22,603 nucleotides of DNA from an uncultured Pseudomonadota bacterium (GTDB lineage: Bacteria; Pseudomonadota; Gammaproteobacteria; Burkholderiales; SG8-39). A model generated the notes under the pieces. It made no database searches, was not told where the DNA came from, and was given only the letters and a program-made list of their open reading frames with translations. The stretch spans positions 1-22,603 of the forward strand of contig CAIVVS010000115.1 of NCBI GenBank assembly GCA_903909415.1, given 5' to 3'. This document shows, in pieces, positions 16,020 through 22,603 of this stretch (the first letter of the stretch is position 1; every line of letters starts with the position of its first letter). The translations under genes and the position numbers were made by a program.

Positions 16020-17324
16020 ATGACACGTTCCCGATGGTTGATCCTGCTTGCCGTGCTGGCGCTTGCGGCAGTGCTCGGCTGGCGCGCCATGGGCGGGCGC
16101 GAGGTCGACGCGGTGGCGGCGACGCGCGGACCGATCACGCAGACGGTGATCGCTACCGGGCGCGTCAGCACCCTGGTGCGCGTCGAGGTCGGCAGCGTCA
16201 TCACCGGCACCGTGGCCGCGCTGCTCGCGCGCGAGGGCGAGCGGGTGAAGGCGGGGCAGCTGCTCGCGCGCCTGGACGACCGCGAAGCGTCGGCCGCGCG
16301 CGCGCAGGCGCGTGCCGCGCTCGCCGAGTCGCAGGCGCGCCTGACCCAGCTCGCCCGGCTATCGGCGCCGGTGGCGGAGGAGAACGTGCAGCAGGCGCGC
16401 GCGCAACTGGCGCTGGCCCGGGCCGAATACGACCGCACGGCGAGGCTGCAGCGCGAGGGCTTTTTCAGCAAGTCGCGGCTGGACGAAGCCCGGCGCACGC
16501 TGGACGTGGCCACGAGCGCGCTGGATGCGGCGCGCTCCCAGGCCGCGAGCAACCAGCCCGGCGGCAGCGACGTGCAACTCGCGATCGCTCGCCGCGAGCA
16601 GGCACAGGCGGCGCTGGCCGCGGCCGAGGTGCGCCTGGACAACACCCGCATCCGCGCGCCGGCCGCCGGCGTGCTGCTGGCGCGCGGCGTGGAGGCAGGC
16701 GACGTGGTGCAGCCGGGCCGGCGCCTGTTCCTGCTCGCCGCCGACGGCGAGACCCAACTGCTGGCCAACGTGGACGAGAAGAACCTCGGCCTGGTGCGCG
16801 AGGGGCTGGCGGCGATGGCCGCGGCCGACGCCTATCCCGGCTCGCCGTTCCCGGCGCAGGTTTTCTACATCGGCCCGGGCGTGGATGCGCAGCGCGGCAC
16901 GGTGGAGGTGAAGCTGCGCGCGCCCAATCCGCCGGCCTTCCTCAAGTCGGACATGACGCTGTCGGTGGAGATCGAGGCGGCGCGCAAGGCCGATGCCTTG
17001 CTGGTGCCGAGCGGCCTGGTGCGCGACGCGACCAGTCCCGCGCCCTGGGCGCTGGTCGCGCGCGACGGCCGCGCGGTGCGCGTGGCGCTGAAGCTCGGCC
17101 TGCGCGGCAGCGGCACGACCGAGGTGCTGGACGGACTGGCCGCGGGTGATGCACTGCTGGCGCCCGAGTCCGGCGTGACCGACGGCCAGCGCGTAAGGGC
17201 GCGGCTCCGCGCCGCGCCAGCGGCGGCGTCCAAGGGTCCCGCGCCAGCGGCGGCGTCCAAGGGTCCCGCGCCAGCGGCGGCGTCCAAGGGGCCCGCGACC
17301 AACGCATCGTCCGGCAAGGGCTGA
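16020..17324 (+). CDS. Membrane-fusion (HlyD/MacA-type) adaptor of an ABC exporter
   Basis: A 434-residue periplasmic adaptor anchored in the inner membrane by one N-terminal segment (5-23, WLILLAVLALAAVLGW). The two lipoyl half-motifs are at about 55-88 (VGSVITGTVAALLAREGERVK...) and 208-240 (NTRIRAPAAGVLLARGV). Between them lies a helical hairpin of about 115 residues rich in Ala, Arg, Gln and Leu, which forms the coiled coil toward the outer membrane. A beta-barrel and membrane-proximal domain follow. GGAG precedes the ATG. The C-terminal 37 residues are an Ala/Pro/Ser/Lys tail built by a DNA tandem repeat and are unlikely to be part of the fold. The permease gene follows after three bases and the ATPase after it, so the three work together as an exporter; the cargo is unknown. 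Confidence 0.92.
   Translation: MTRSRWLILLAVLALAAVLGWRAMGGREVDAVAATRGPITQTVIATGRVSTLVRVEVGSVITGTVAALLAREGERVKAGQLLARLDDREASAARAQARAALAESQARLTQLARLSAPVAEENVQQARAQLALARAEYDRTARLQREGFFSKSRLDEARRTLDVATSALDAARSQAASNQPGGSDVQLAIARREQAQAALAAAEVRLDNTRIRAPAAGVLLARGVEAGDVVQPGRRLFLLAADGETQLLANVDEKNLGLVREGLAAMAAADAYPGSPFPAQVFYIGPGVDAQRGTVEVKLRAPNPPAFLKSDMTLSVEIEAARKADALLVPSGLVRDATSPAPWALVARDGRAVRVALKLGLRGSGTTEVLDGLAAGDALLAPESGVTDGQRVRARLRAAPAAASKGPAPAAASKGPAPAAASKGPATNASSGKG
17214..17294 (+). repeat. Three 27 bp tandem repeats encoding APAAASKGP
   Basis: Units at 17214-17240, 17241-17267 and 17268-17294 are identical except for one T-to-G change near the end of the third. The period is nine codons, so copy-number change keeps the reading frame. 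It makes the adaptor's C-terminal tail. The following 27 bases look like a decayed fourth unit. Confidence 0.95.
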
Positions 17325-17327
17325 GCC

Positions 17328-18581
17328 ATGCCCTTCGAATGGCTGGTCGCGCTGCGCTTCCTGCGCGAGGGCCGCATGCAGTCGGCGCTGATCATCGCCG
17401 GCACCACCGTCGGCGTGGCGGTGATCATCTTCATCACCGCGCTGGTTAACAGCCTGCAGGCCAGCCTGGCCACGCGCACCCTCAACACCCAGGCGCACCT
17501 GTCGGTGCGCGCGCCCGACGAGGCCTCGCGCGAGGTGCTGCCCCGGGGCGGCGCTCAGGGTGGCGCGGGTGGCGCGGCTGGCCCAGCCGGCGAGTCGGTG
17601 GCCGCGCGCATCGAGCCGCGCGCGCAGCGCCTGCGCTCCATCGACCAGTGGCAGCGCGTGATGCCCGAGATCGAGCGCCTGCCGCGCGTGACCGCGGTGT
17701 CGCCGCTGGTCACCGGCTCGGGCTTCGCGCAGCGCGGCAACGCGATCAAGTCCATCGCGCTGAACGGCATCGACCCGGAGCGCTACCAGCGCATCGTGAA
17801 GATGCCCGAGCGCATGGTGGCGGGCAGTTTCCGCGTGGTGCCGGGCGAGGCGGTGATCGGCTCGGAACTGGCGCACGACCTGGGCGCGAGCGTGGGCGAC
17901 CGCATCCGCGTGCTCACCGCCGACGGGGCGCTGGATGACCTGCGCGTGTCGGGCATCTTCGACCTGCGGGTCAAGGAGATCAACCGGCGCTGGGTGCTGG
18001 TCACCGTGAAGACCGCGCAGTCCCTGCTCGGCCTGCCCGGGGGCGTGACCAACCTGGACGTCACGGTGGACGACATCTTCGAGGCGGAGAACGTCGCCCG
18101 GCACGTCAACTCCTTCACCGGTCTCACCGCCGAGAGCTGGATGACGGTGAACTCAGACCTGCTCGCCGCATTCCGCAACCAGACCATGACCACGCGCCTG
18201 ATCCGGGGCTTCCTGGTCGTGATCGTCGCGCTGGGCATCGCCAGCGTGCTGGTGGTGTCGGTGGTGCAGAAGCAGAAGGAGATCGGGATCCTGCGCGCCA
18301 TGGGCACCTCGCCGCGGCGCATCCAGGGCGTGTTCCTGATCCAGGGCGCGGTGGTGGGCGCGGCCGGCGCTGTACTCGGCTCGCTGCTGGCGGCGGTAAT
18401 GGTGAAGCTCGCGGCCTTCGTGCTGCTGCAGGATGACGGAACCGGCCTGATCACCGGCGAGGTCGAACCGAGCGTGTACCTCGGCGCGGGGCTGGTGGCG
18501 CTGGTGACCGGGGTGCTGGCCGCCAGCGCGCCGGCGCGCAGCGCGGCGCGGCTCGACCCCGTGGCGGCCATTCGTGGGTGA
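17328..18581 (+). CDS. ABC exporter permease, FtsX/MacB-type
   Basis: A 417-residue inner-membrane permease with the type VII (MacB/LolC/DevC) layout: one membrane segment near the N-terminus (18-41), a large periplasmic domain (about 45-285), then three segments near 291-314, 334-366 and 381-404. The conserved cytoplasmic turn [20 protein letters not shown] (312-331) couples to the ATPase, and the protein ends with [11 protein letters not shown], a family ending. A glycine/alanine-rich stretch (73-90) in the periplasmic domain is unusual and probably a flexible loop. The ATPase is a separate protein, unlike MacB. The gene lies three bases after the adaptor and overlaps the ATPase start by four bases. 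Transported substrate unknown; LolC/E-like lipoprotein sorting is less likely because of the adaptor. Confidence 0.92.
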   Translation: MPFEWLVALRFLREGRMQSALIIAGTTVGVAVIIFITALVNSLQASLATRTLNTQAHLSVRAPDEASREVLPRGGAQGGAGGAAGPAGESVAARIEPRAQRLRSIDQWQRVMPEIERLPRVTAVSPLVTGSGFAQRGNAIKSIALNGIDPERYQRIVKMPERMVAGSFRVVPGEAVIGSELAHDLGASVGDRIRVLTADGALDDLRVSGIFDLRVKEINRRWVLVTVKTAQSLLGLPGGVTNLDVTVDDIFEAENVARHVNSFTGLTAESWMTVNSDLLAAFRNQTMTTRLIRGFLVVIVALGIASVLVVSVVQKQKEIGILRAMGTSPRRIQGVFLIQGAVVGAAGAVLGSLLAAVMVKLAAFVLLQDDGTGLITGEVEPSVYLGAGLVALVTGVLAASAPARSAARLDPVAAIRG

Positions 18582-19327
18582 GCGCAGACGTGGCGACCCC
18601 CGTGGCTGAAATCCTGCGCCTGTCGGGCGTGCGCAAGGCCTACAACGTCGGCACGCCGGTGGAGACCGAGATCCTGCACGGCGTGGACCTGGTGCTGGGC
18701 GAGGGCGAGTTCGTCGCGCTCATCGGGCCCTCGGGTTCGGGCAAGAGCACCCTGCTCAACCTGATCGGCCTGCTGGAGCGGCCCACCTCCGGCACGCTGG
18801 CGGTGCGCGGCTCGGACATCGCCACGCTGGACGAGGCCGGGCTCACCGCGCTGCGCGGGCGCAGCATCGGCTTCGTGTTCCAGTTCCACCACCTGATCCC
18901 GGCGTTCTCCGCGGTGGAGAACGTGATGATGCCGCTGATCATCGAGCAGGGCCGCGAGCGCGCCGAAGGCCGCAAGCGTGCGCTGTCGCTGCTGGACGCG
19001 GTGGGACTGGCCGAGGCGGCCGACAAGCGCCCGGCGCAGCTCTCCGGTGGCATGCAGCAGCGCGTGGCGATCGCGCGCGCGCTGTCCATGAACCCGCCGC
19101 TGCTGCTGGCCGACGAACCGACCGGCAACCTGGACACCAAGACGGCGGACGAGATTTTCGACCTGCTGCGGCGCTTCAACCGCGAGCAACGCACCACGCT
19201 GCTGGTGGTGACGCACGACCCGCGGCTGGCGGCGCGCTGCGACCGTTGCATCAGGCTGGTGGATGGCAGGGTGGTGGCCGACGGGCCGTCGGCCGAGGTG
19301 CTGAAGGACCTGGCCGCGGCGGGCTAG
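18578..19327 (+). CDS. ABC exporter ATP-binding protein (LolD/MacB/DevA type)
   Basis: A 249-residue cytoplasmic ATPase of the MacB/LolD class. Motifs are complete: Walker [10 protein letters not shown] (50-58), Q-loop Gln102 ([18 protein letters not shown]), signature LSGGMQQR (155-162), Walker [13 protein letters not shown] (175-186) and H-loop His213 (VVTHDPR). The segment [20 protein letters not shown] is characteristic of this class. It starts with GTG in a four-base GTGA overlap with the permease stop, so it is translationally coupled. It powers the adaptor/permease system. The gene ends convergent with cbpM. Confidence 0.95.
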   Translation: MSADVATPVAEILRLSGVRKAYNVGTPVETEILHGVDLVLGEGEFVALIGPSGSGKSTLLNLIGLLERPTSGTLAVRGSDIATLDEAGLTALRGRSIGFVFQFHHLIPAFSAVENVMMPLIIEQGRERAEGRKRALSLLDAVGLAEAADKRPAQLSGGMQQRVAIARALSMNPPLLLADEPTGNLDTKTADEIFDLLRRFNREQRTTLLVVTHDPRLAARCDRCIRLVDGRVVADGPSAEVLKDLAAAG

Positions 19328-19329
19328 TG

Positions 19330-19350
19330 CCGGACGCGGTGCCGCGCCGG
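19330..19350. terminator. Hairpin between the ABC ATPase gene and cbpM
   Basis: CCGG-A-CGCGG pairs with CCGCG-CCGG around TG, a 9 bp stem with one bulged A, two bases after the ATPase stop codon and just before the convergent cbpM stop. No U tract is present. A bidirectional terminator is plausible. Confidence 0.4.
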
Positions 19351-19357
19351 TGCTGCC

Positions 19358-19717
19358 TCAGCGTGGCAGGCGGCAGCGCAGTTCGTCCAGCTGGCGCTCC
19401 AGCGCGTCGATGCGTTCCAGCAGCGCCATCACCAGCGCGGTGCCGGGCGCGTGCAGCGAAAAGTCCTCGCGCAGGCGCATCACCCGGGTGAGCGAACGCA
19501 CCGAGCGCACGCTGAAGGTCCATTGCTCGACGCTGATGCCCGGGAGCGTATCGGGCTCGAAGGCACCGTGCTCCACCAGTTCGACCAGTTCCACCTGCGT
19601 GAGGCCGGAGCGCGCCAGCAGGTCGGCCAGCGCGATGCGTTGGTCCTCGTGCTCGAGGTAGGCGTCTAGCAGCGGCCCATCGGGCGGCGCATCGTCGCGC
19701 GGCAGTCCATTGCTCAC
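19358..19717 (-). CDS. cbpM: Chaperone modulator CbpM
   Basis: A 119-residue partner of the co-chaperone CbpA. The middle part, LADLLARSGLTQVELVELVEHGAFEP (in segments about 30-55), is a MerR-like helix-turn-helix-type fold, followed by WTFSVRSVRSLTRVMRLREDF and a C-terminal helix ALLERIDALERQLDEL (98-113). In E. coli CbpM binds the J-domain of CbpA and blocks its co-chaperone and DNA-binding action. The GTG start is within the stop of cbpA (GTGA overlap), the normal arrangement, so both are made from one transcript. The N-terminal 20 residues are acidic and Pro-rich and not typical of the family core. Confidence 0.85.
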   Translation of the reverse strand: MSNGLPRDDAPPDGPLLDAYLEHEDQRIALADLLARSGLTQVELVELVEHGAFEPDTLPGISVEQWTFSVRSVRSLTRVMRLREDFSLHAPGTALVMALLERIDALERQLDELRCRLPR

Positions 19718-20694
19718 TTGAAATGCTCCCGCGGGTTGAAGCGCGTCGCTTCGGCGAGCTGACGATACAGCGCCAGTTCACTTTCGTCCGGATGCGTGGG
19801 CGTGGTGACCGACAGCACGCAGTATTGGTCGCCCGCCGCGGTGTCCCCGCCAGGCAGTGGCATGCCGCGTCCCGGCAGGCGCAGCTTCTGGCCGGCGCGC
19901 GCGCCGGGCTTGATGGTCAGCGCGACCGGGCCGCCGGGCGTGGGCACCTGCACCTGCGCGCCCAGCACCGCCTCGGACGGCGTCAGCGGCAGGTCGAGGT
20001 AGATGTCGTGGCCGGTCACGCGGTACAGCGGGTGCGGCAGCAGGCGCAGCGTGATGTAGAGGTCGCCGGCCGGCGCGCCGCCGATGCCCGCGCCGCCCTT
20101 GCCGGGCACGCGCAGGCGCTCTCCGTCCGTGGCACCGCGCGGCACGCGCACCCGGATCGCGCGGCGCACGCGCGTGACGCGGCCGTCGGGGCCGGGTTCG
20201 GGCAGTTCCAGGTTCAGCGTGAGTTCGCGCGCGGCGATCATGTCCTCCAGGCTGACCTGGGCCTGTACCTCGAAGTCCTGCCCGGGGAAGGCAAAGCCGC
20301 CCGCATGGCCCGGCCCGCGTCCGCTCCCGCCACCGGGGCGCCCGCGACCTTGCGCGCCGAAGAACTCGAACAGGTCGGACAGGTCGATGCCGTCGCCCAT
20401 GCCGCCGCCTGTACCGCCACCTGAGCCCGGACTGAAGCGCGTTTCCCAGTCGGGTGGCGGGCGGAAGTCTTCGCCGGGCCGGTGCTGGCCGAGCTGGTCG
20501 TAGGCGGCGCGCTTGGCCGGGTCCTTCAGCGTGGTCCAGGCTTCGGCCACATCCTTGAATTTCGCCTCGGCGTCCTTCTCCTTGGACACGTCGGGGTGGT
20601 ACTTGCGGGCATGGCGACGGTAGGCCTTCTTGATGTCTTCATCAGAAGCGCCGCGTTCCAAGCCGAGGACGGCGTAATAGTCCTTGTATTTCAT
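19714..20694 (-). CDS. cbpA: DnaJ-type co-chaperone CbpA (curved-DNA-binding protein)
   Basis: A 326-residue class II J-protein that stimulates DnaK; its E. coli relative also binds curved DNA. The J-domain (1-70) keeps the HPD motif at 33-35 (KYHPDVSKEKDAEAKF). A Gly/Phe-rich linker covers about 88-135 (GGGTGGGMGDGIDLSDLFEFFG). There is no CXXCXGXG zinc region, which separates it from DnaJ. Two C-terminal substrate-binding barrels follow (about 140-310), with VRVPRGATDGERLRVPGKG and IKPGARAGQKLRLPGRGMP as the conserved hinge stretches. The usual length is near 306; the extra is in the Gly-rich linker. It is the first gene of the cbpA-cbpM pair. No clear Shine-Dalgarno is seen; a palindrome lies directly before the ATG. 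Confidence 0.93.
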   Translation of the reverse strand: MKYKDYYAVLGLERGASDEDIKKAYRRHARKYHPDVSKEKDAEAKFKDVAEAWTTLKDPAKRAAYDQLGQHRPGEDFRPPPDWETRFSPGSGGGTGGGMGDGIDLSDLFEFFGAQGRGRPGGGSGRGPGHAGGFAFPGQDFEVQAQVSLEDMIAARELTLNLELPEPGPDGRVTRVRRAIRVRVPRGATDGERLRVPGKGGAGIGGAPAGDLYITLRLLPHPLYRVTGHDIYLDLPLTPSEAVLGAQVQVPTPGGPVALTIKPGARAGQKLRLPGRGMPLPGGDTAAGDQYCVLSVTTPTHPDESELALYRQLAEATRFNPREHFK

Positions 20695-20713
20695 CCCACA
20701 TAATCAATGTGGG
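20695..20713 (-). promoter_or_regulatory. 7 bp inverted repeat directly before the cbpA start codon
   Basis: On the coding strand CCCACAT and ATGTGGG pair around TGATT, and the last G is immediately followed by the ATG of cbpA. The element also contains a -10-like GATTAT. It could be an operator, or in the mRNA a hairpin covering the ribosome entry region, such as a thermosensor. If GATTAT is the -10, the transcript would be nearly leaderless. Confidence 0.45.
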
Positions 20714-20742
20714 CATGGAGGTGCAATTGCAAGTCGGGACTG

Positions 20743-20792
20743 CGGCAGGCCGGGCCCGCGCATCCAGCCAGGAGCGCGGGCCCGGCCTGCCG
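20743..20792 (-). terminator. Strong 19 bp stem hairpin after the repeat-protein gene
   Basis: Bases 20743-20761 and 20774-20792 are perfectly complementary over 19 bp, around a 12-base loop. The stem starts 8 bases after the stop codon of the minus-strand repeat-protein gene. It has no U tract after it, but is by far the longest perfect stem in the window, so it probably ends or stabilises that transcript and separates it from cbpA. Confidence 0.65.
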
Positions 20793-20799
20793 GCCGGCT

Positions 20800-21420
20800 T
20801 CAGGACTGGCTGGTGCCTTGCGCGCCGCCCCGGTGGCCGCGGCCGCCCTGTCCGTGGCCACCCTGTCCATGGCCGTGGCGGCCGCGCGGCTCGGGCAGGG
20901 TGATGCCCTTCTCCTTGGCGCGCTGTTCCAGGGTCGCGCGCATGTCGTTGCGTGCCTGCTTGCGTTCCTCGGGCGTCTTGGCCGCGTGCATCTTGTCGCG
21001 GAACTGCTGGCGCTCGGCGTCGGACATCAGGTTGCGGGCGGGATGGTCGCCGCGCTGGCCGCCCTTGCCGGCCTGCGCCTGCCCGCCGCCCTGCCGGCCC
21101 TCGGCGCGCTGGGGAGGCAGGGTGACGCCTTTCTCCTTGGCGCGGCGCTCCAGCTCGGCGCGGTACTCGCCGCGCAGCTTCTGGTGGTCCTCGGGCGTCT
21201 TCGCCGAGCGCATCTTCTCGCGCATCGCATCGCGCTCTTCCTTGGTGAAGAGCTGCGGGCCGCCGGCGCCGGGTCCGCGCGGGCGGGCGGAATCCGACGG
21301 CGCGCCGGCCTGGGCCGGGGTTTGGGCCGGGGTCTGCGCATTGACGCTGGATGCGCCGAAAGCGCTGGCGACCGCCAGGCCGATCAGGGCGAGGCGCAGG
21401 GCCGGGAGGGTCGTTTTCAT
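20800..21420 (-). CDS. Exported protein with two 49-residue helical repeats, function unknown
   Basis: A 206-residue protein. Residues 1-28 are a clear signal peptide (MKTTLPALRLALIGLAVASA, cleavage after VNA). A Pro/Ala/Gln linker is followed by two ungapped repeats of 49 residues, 57-105 and 131-179, each reading roughly '[LM]..[ED]ER......M..AKTPE......R...R..LE.RAKEKG[VI]TLP'. They are highly charged and helical, reminiscent of, but not the same as, the LTXXQ helices of Spy/CpxP-type periplasmic chaperones. The tail (180-206) is Gly/His-rich (GRHGHGQGGHGQGGRGH) and could bind metal. AGGAG precedes the ATG. It lies between cbpA and groESL, is divergent from groESL and has a phased GTAAG element upstream, which hints at an envelope-stress role. 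I do not recognise a characterised homologue. Confidence 0.8.
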   Translation of the reverse strand: MKTTLPALRLALIGLAVASAFGASSVNAQTPAQTPAQAGAPSDSARPRGPGAGGPQLFTKEERDAMREKMRSAKTPEDHQKLRGEYRAELERRAKEKGVTLPPQRAEGRQGGGQAQAGKGGQRGDHPARNLMSDAERQQFRDKMHAAKTPEERKQARNDMRATLEQRAKEKGITLPEPRGRHGHGQGGHGQGGRGHRGGAQGTSQS

Positions 21421-21472
21421 GGTGGAGCTCCTGTCGTTGGGTGTGCGGGGCGGCTGCCTGCCTGCCCTCTGC

Positions 21473-21478
21473 CTATAA
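21473..21478 (-). promoter_or_regulatory. Candidate -10 of the repeat-protein gene
   Basis: TTATAG on the minus strand lies about 53 bases before the ATG. The -35 position (21496-21501) reads ACCAGC, far from TTGACA, which would fit a promoter that depends on an activator bound just upstream. Confidence 0.35.
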
Positions 21479-21512
21479 GAACGCAGCCGGGTCTGGCTGG
21501 TTCTGCTGGTTT

Positions 21513-21545
21513 GTAAGCCGGGGTAAGCACCGGGCCGATGCTTAC
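21513..21545. promoter_or_regulatory. Phased GTAAG boxes with inverted partner (candidate response-regulator site)
   Basis: GTAAGC occurs at 21513 and 21523, a direct repeat with a 10-base period, and TGCTTAC at 21539-21545 is the inverted partner of GTAAGCA (21523-21529) over a 9-base loop. A 10-base direct repeat is the usual layout of OmpR-family regulator sites such as the CpxR box (GTAAA-N5-GTAAA). It lies just upstream of the weak promoter of the exported repeat-protein gene and also about 90 bases upstream of the groES promoter. Confidence 0.45.
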
Positions 21546-21631
21546 ATACTGATACTGAAGGCGACCTGCCGGACCGCCCCGGGCTCCGGCAGCGCCCGCG
21601 CGGCCCGGCCCGGCCGGGTTTCTGTCCCGGG
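21546..21631. other. Rest of the divergent intergenic region, no gene seen
   Basis: This part of the 379 bp gap between the repeat-protein gene and groES has a small tandem ACTGAT/ACTGAA near its left end and GC-rich runs (CCGGGCTCCGG, CCCGGCCCGGCCGGG). I see no reading frame or RNA gene in it. Confidence 0.5.
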
Positions 21632-21632
21632 C

Positions 21633-21661
21633 TTGAAATTGCGGGGCCCAGCGCGTATTAT
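21633..21661 (+). promoter_or_regulatory. Sigma70-like promoter of groESL
   Basis: TTGAAA (21633-21638) and TATTAT (21656-21661) are separated by exactly 17 bases, a near-consensus vegetative promoter. The preceding C makes CTTGAAA, which is also a sigma32 -35 form, but no CCCCAT-like -10 is found at the right distance. The CIRCE element begins at the last base of the -10. Confidence 0.75.
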
Positions 21662-21687
21662 TAGCACTCGCATCCGGTGAGTGCTAG
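21661..21687. promoter_or_regulatory. CIRCE operator (HrcA binding site)
   Basis: TTAGCACTC, nine bases, then GAGTGCTAG matches the CIRCE consensus TTAGCACTC-N9-GAGTGCTAA at 17 of 18 arm positions. It covers the transcription start region of groESL, so the heat-shock repressor HrcA should repress groESL; HrcA in turn needs GroEL for activity, closing the loop. Confidence 0.95.
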
Positions 21688-21799
21688 CAACACCCTGCCT
21701 CCCGCATGTCCAGACAATAGGCCGCAGCGGCAAGTGAGCGGCCACTAACGAACGGCGCATCTGCGTCAATTTCAGCGTTTTAGTCGAAGGAGAAACTCC

Positions 21800-22090
21800 A
21801 TGAAAATCCGTCCCCTGCATGATCGCATCGTGGTCCGGCGCCTCGAAGAAGAGCGCAAGTCCGCTGGCGGCATCGTCATTCCCGAGAACGCGGCCGAGAA
21901 GCCCGACCAGGGCGAAGTGCTCGCCGTGGGCAACGGCAAGATCTCCGAAGACGGCAAGGTCCGTCCGCTGGACGTGAAGGTCGGCGACCGCATCCTGTTC
22001 GGCAAGTACTCGGGCACGACCGTCAAGGTCGAAGGCGAGGAACTCCTCGTCATGCGCGAGGAAGACGTGATGGGCGTCATCGCGAAGTAA
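21800..22090 (+). CDS. groES: Co-chaperonin GroES
   Basis: A 96-residue 10 kDa chaperonin, standard length, that caps the GroEL ring. It begins [14 protein letters not shown], has the mobile loop near residues 17-34 ([18 protein letters not shown]), the roof hairpin around 45-55 and ends [10 protein letters not shown], all typical. AAGGAG lies eight bases before the ATG. The leader from the promoter is about 130 bases long and carries the CIRCE sequence. The groEL gene follows after 63 bases in the same operon. Confidence 0.99.
   Translation: MKIRPLHDRIVVRRLEEERKSAGGIVIPENAAEKPDQGEVLAVGNGKISEDGKVRPLDVKVGDRILFGKYSGTTVKVEGEELLVMREEDVMGVIAK

Positions 22091-22603
<513 letters not shown>

Noticed and set aside
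15824..16768. Long N-terminal extension of PBP4
   Set aside because: Overlaps the export adaptor in antisense; only a short extension to the GTG at 15883 is credible.
17214..17294. Tandem repeats as a CRISPR array
   Set aside because: Units are directly adjacent with no spacers and encode an in-frame peptide tail.
16359..18104. 581-codon minus-strand open frame
   Set aside because: Antisense to the adaptor and permease genes and of shadow-like composition.

Overview
The window is about 22.6 kb of very GC-rich DNA with tightly packed genes. It most resembles a betaproteobacterium of the order Burkholderiales. The clues are a Bug/TctC-type extracytoplasmic receptor, an AtzEG/HpxXY-type amidase cluster, a terephthalate/salicylate-type Rieske oxygenase, ubiquinone genes, and groESL behind a CIRCE element. 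This placement is inferred from gene content and remembered family members, not from a search. No tRNA, rRNA, CRISPR array, transposase or prophage gene is visible.

Left part (1-7200). A minus-strand pair holds a Bug receptor and the first 31 codons of an isocitrate lyase/PEP mutase-type enzyme. A divergent plus-strand gene encodes a signal-peptide-bearing spermidine-synthase-like protein. Next comes a minus-strand catabolic cluster in the order atzF (allophanate hydrolase), atzG, atzE (amidase pair) and atzH/hpxZ (NTF2-fold protein). It has the last four activities of the cyanuric acid pathway (carboxybiuret to dicarboxyurea to allophanate to ammonia and CO2), but no ring-opening AtzD is in view. 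A divergent FCD-type GntR regulator lies across a 255 bp region full of short repeats, and is the obvious candidate controller.

Middle part (7245-14335, plus strand). This holds recG, an oxygenase alpha/beta pair related to terephthalate dioxygenase, ubiA, ubiD and a small DUF4870-like membrane protein. The oxygenase pair sits between two housekeeping genes without its own reductase or ferredoxin. Its alpha subunit seems to lack a normal start codon where family alignment and the ribosome-binding site place it.

Right part (14390-22603). A penicillin-binding protein 4 gene (minus) diverges from a three-gene ABC export system (membrane-fusion adaptor, FtsX-type permease, ATPase; DevBCA or MacAB-like). 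The rest is a stress/chaperone block: cbpM and cbpA (minus), a small exported protein with two 49-residue repeats (minus), then groES and the first 150 codons of groEL (plus) behind a sigma70-like promoter with a CIRCE operator. Several inverted or phased repeats in the intergenic regions are candidate operators, described individually below.
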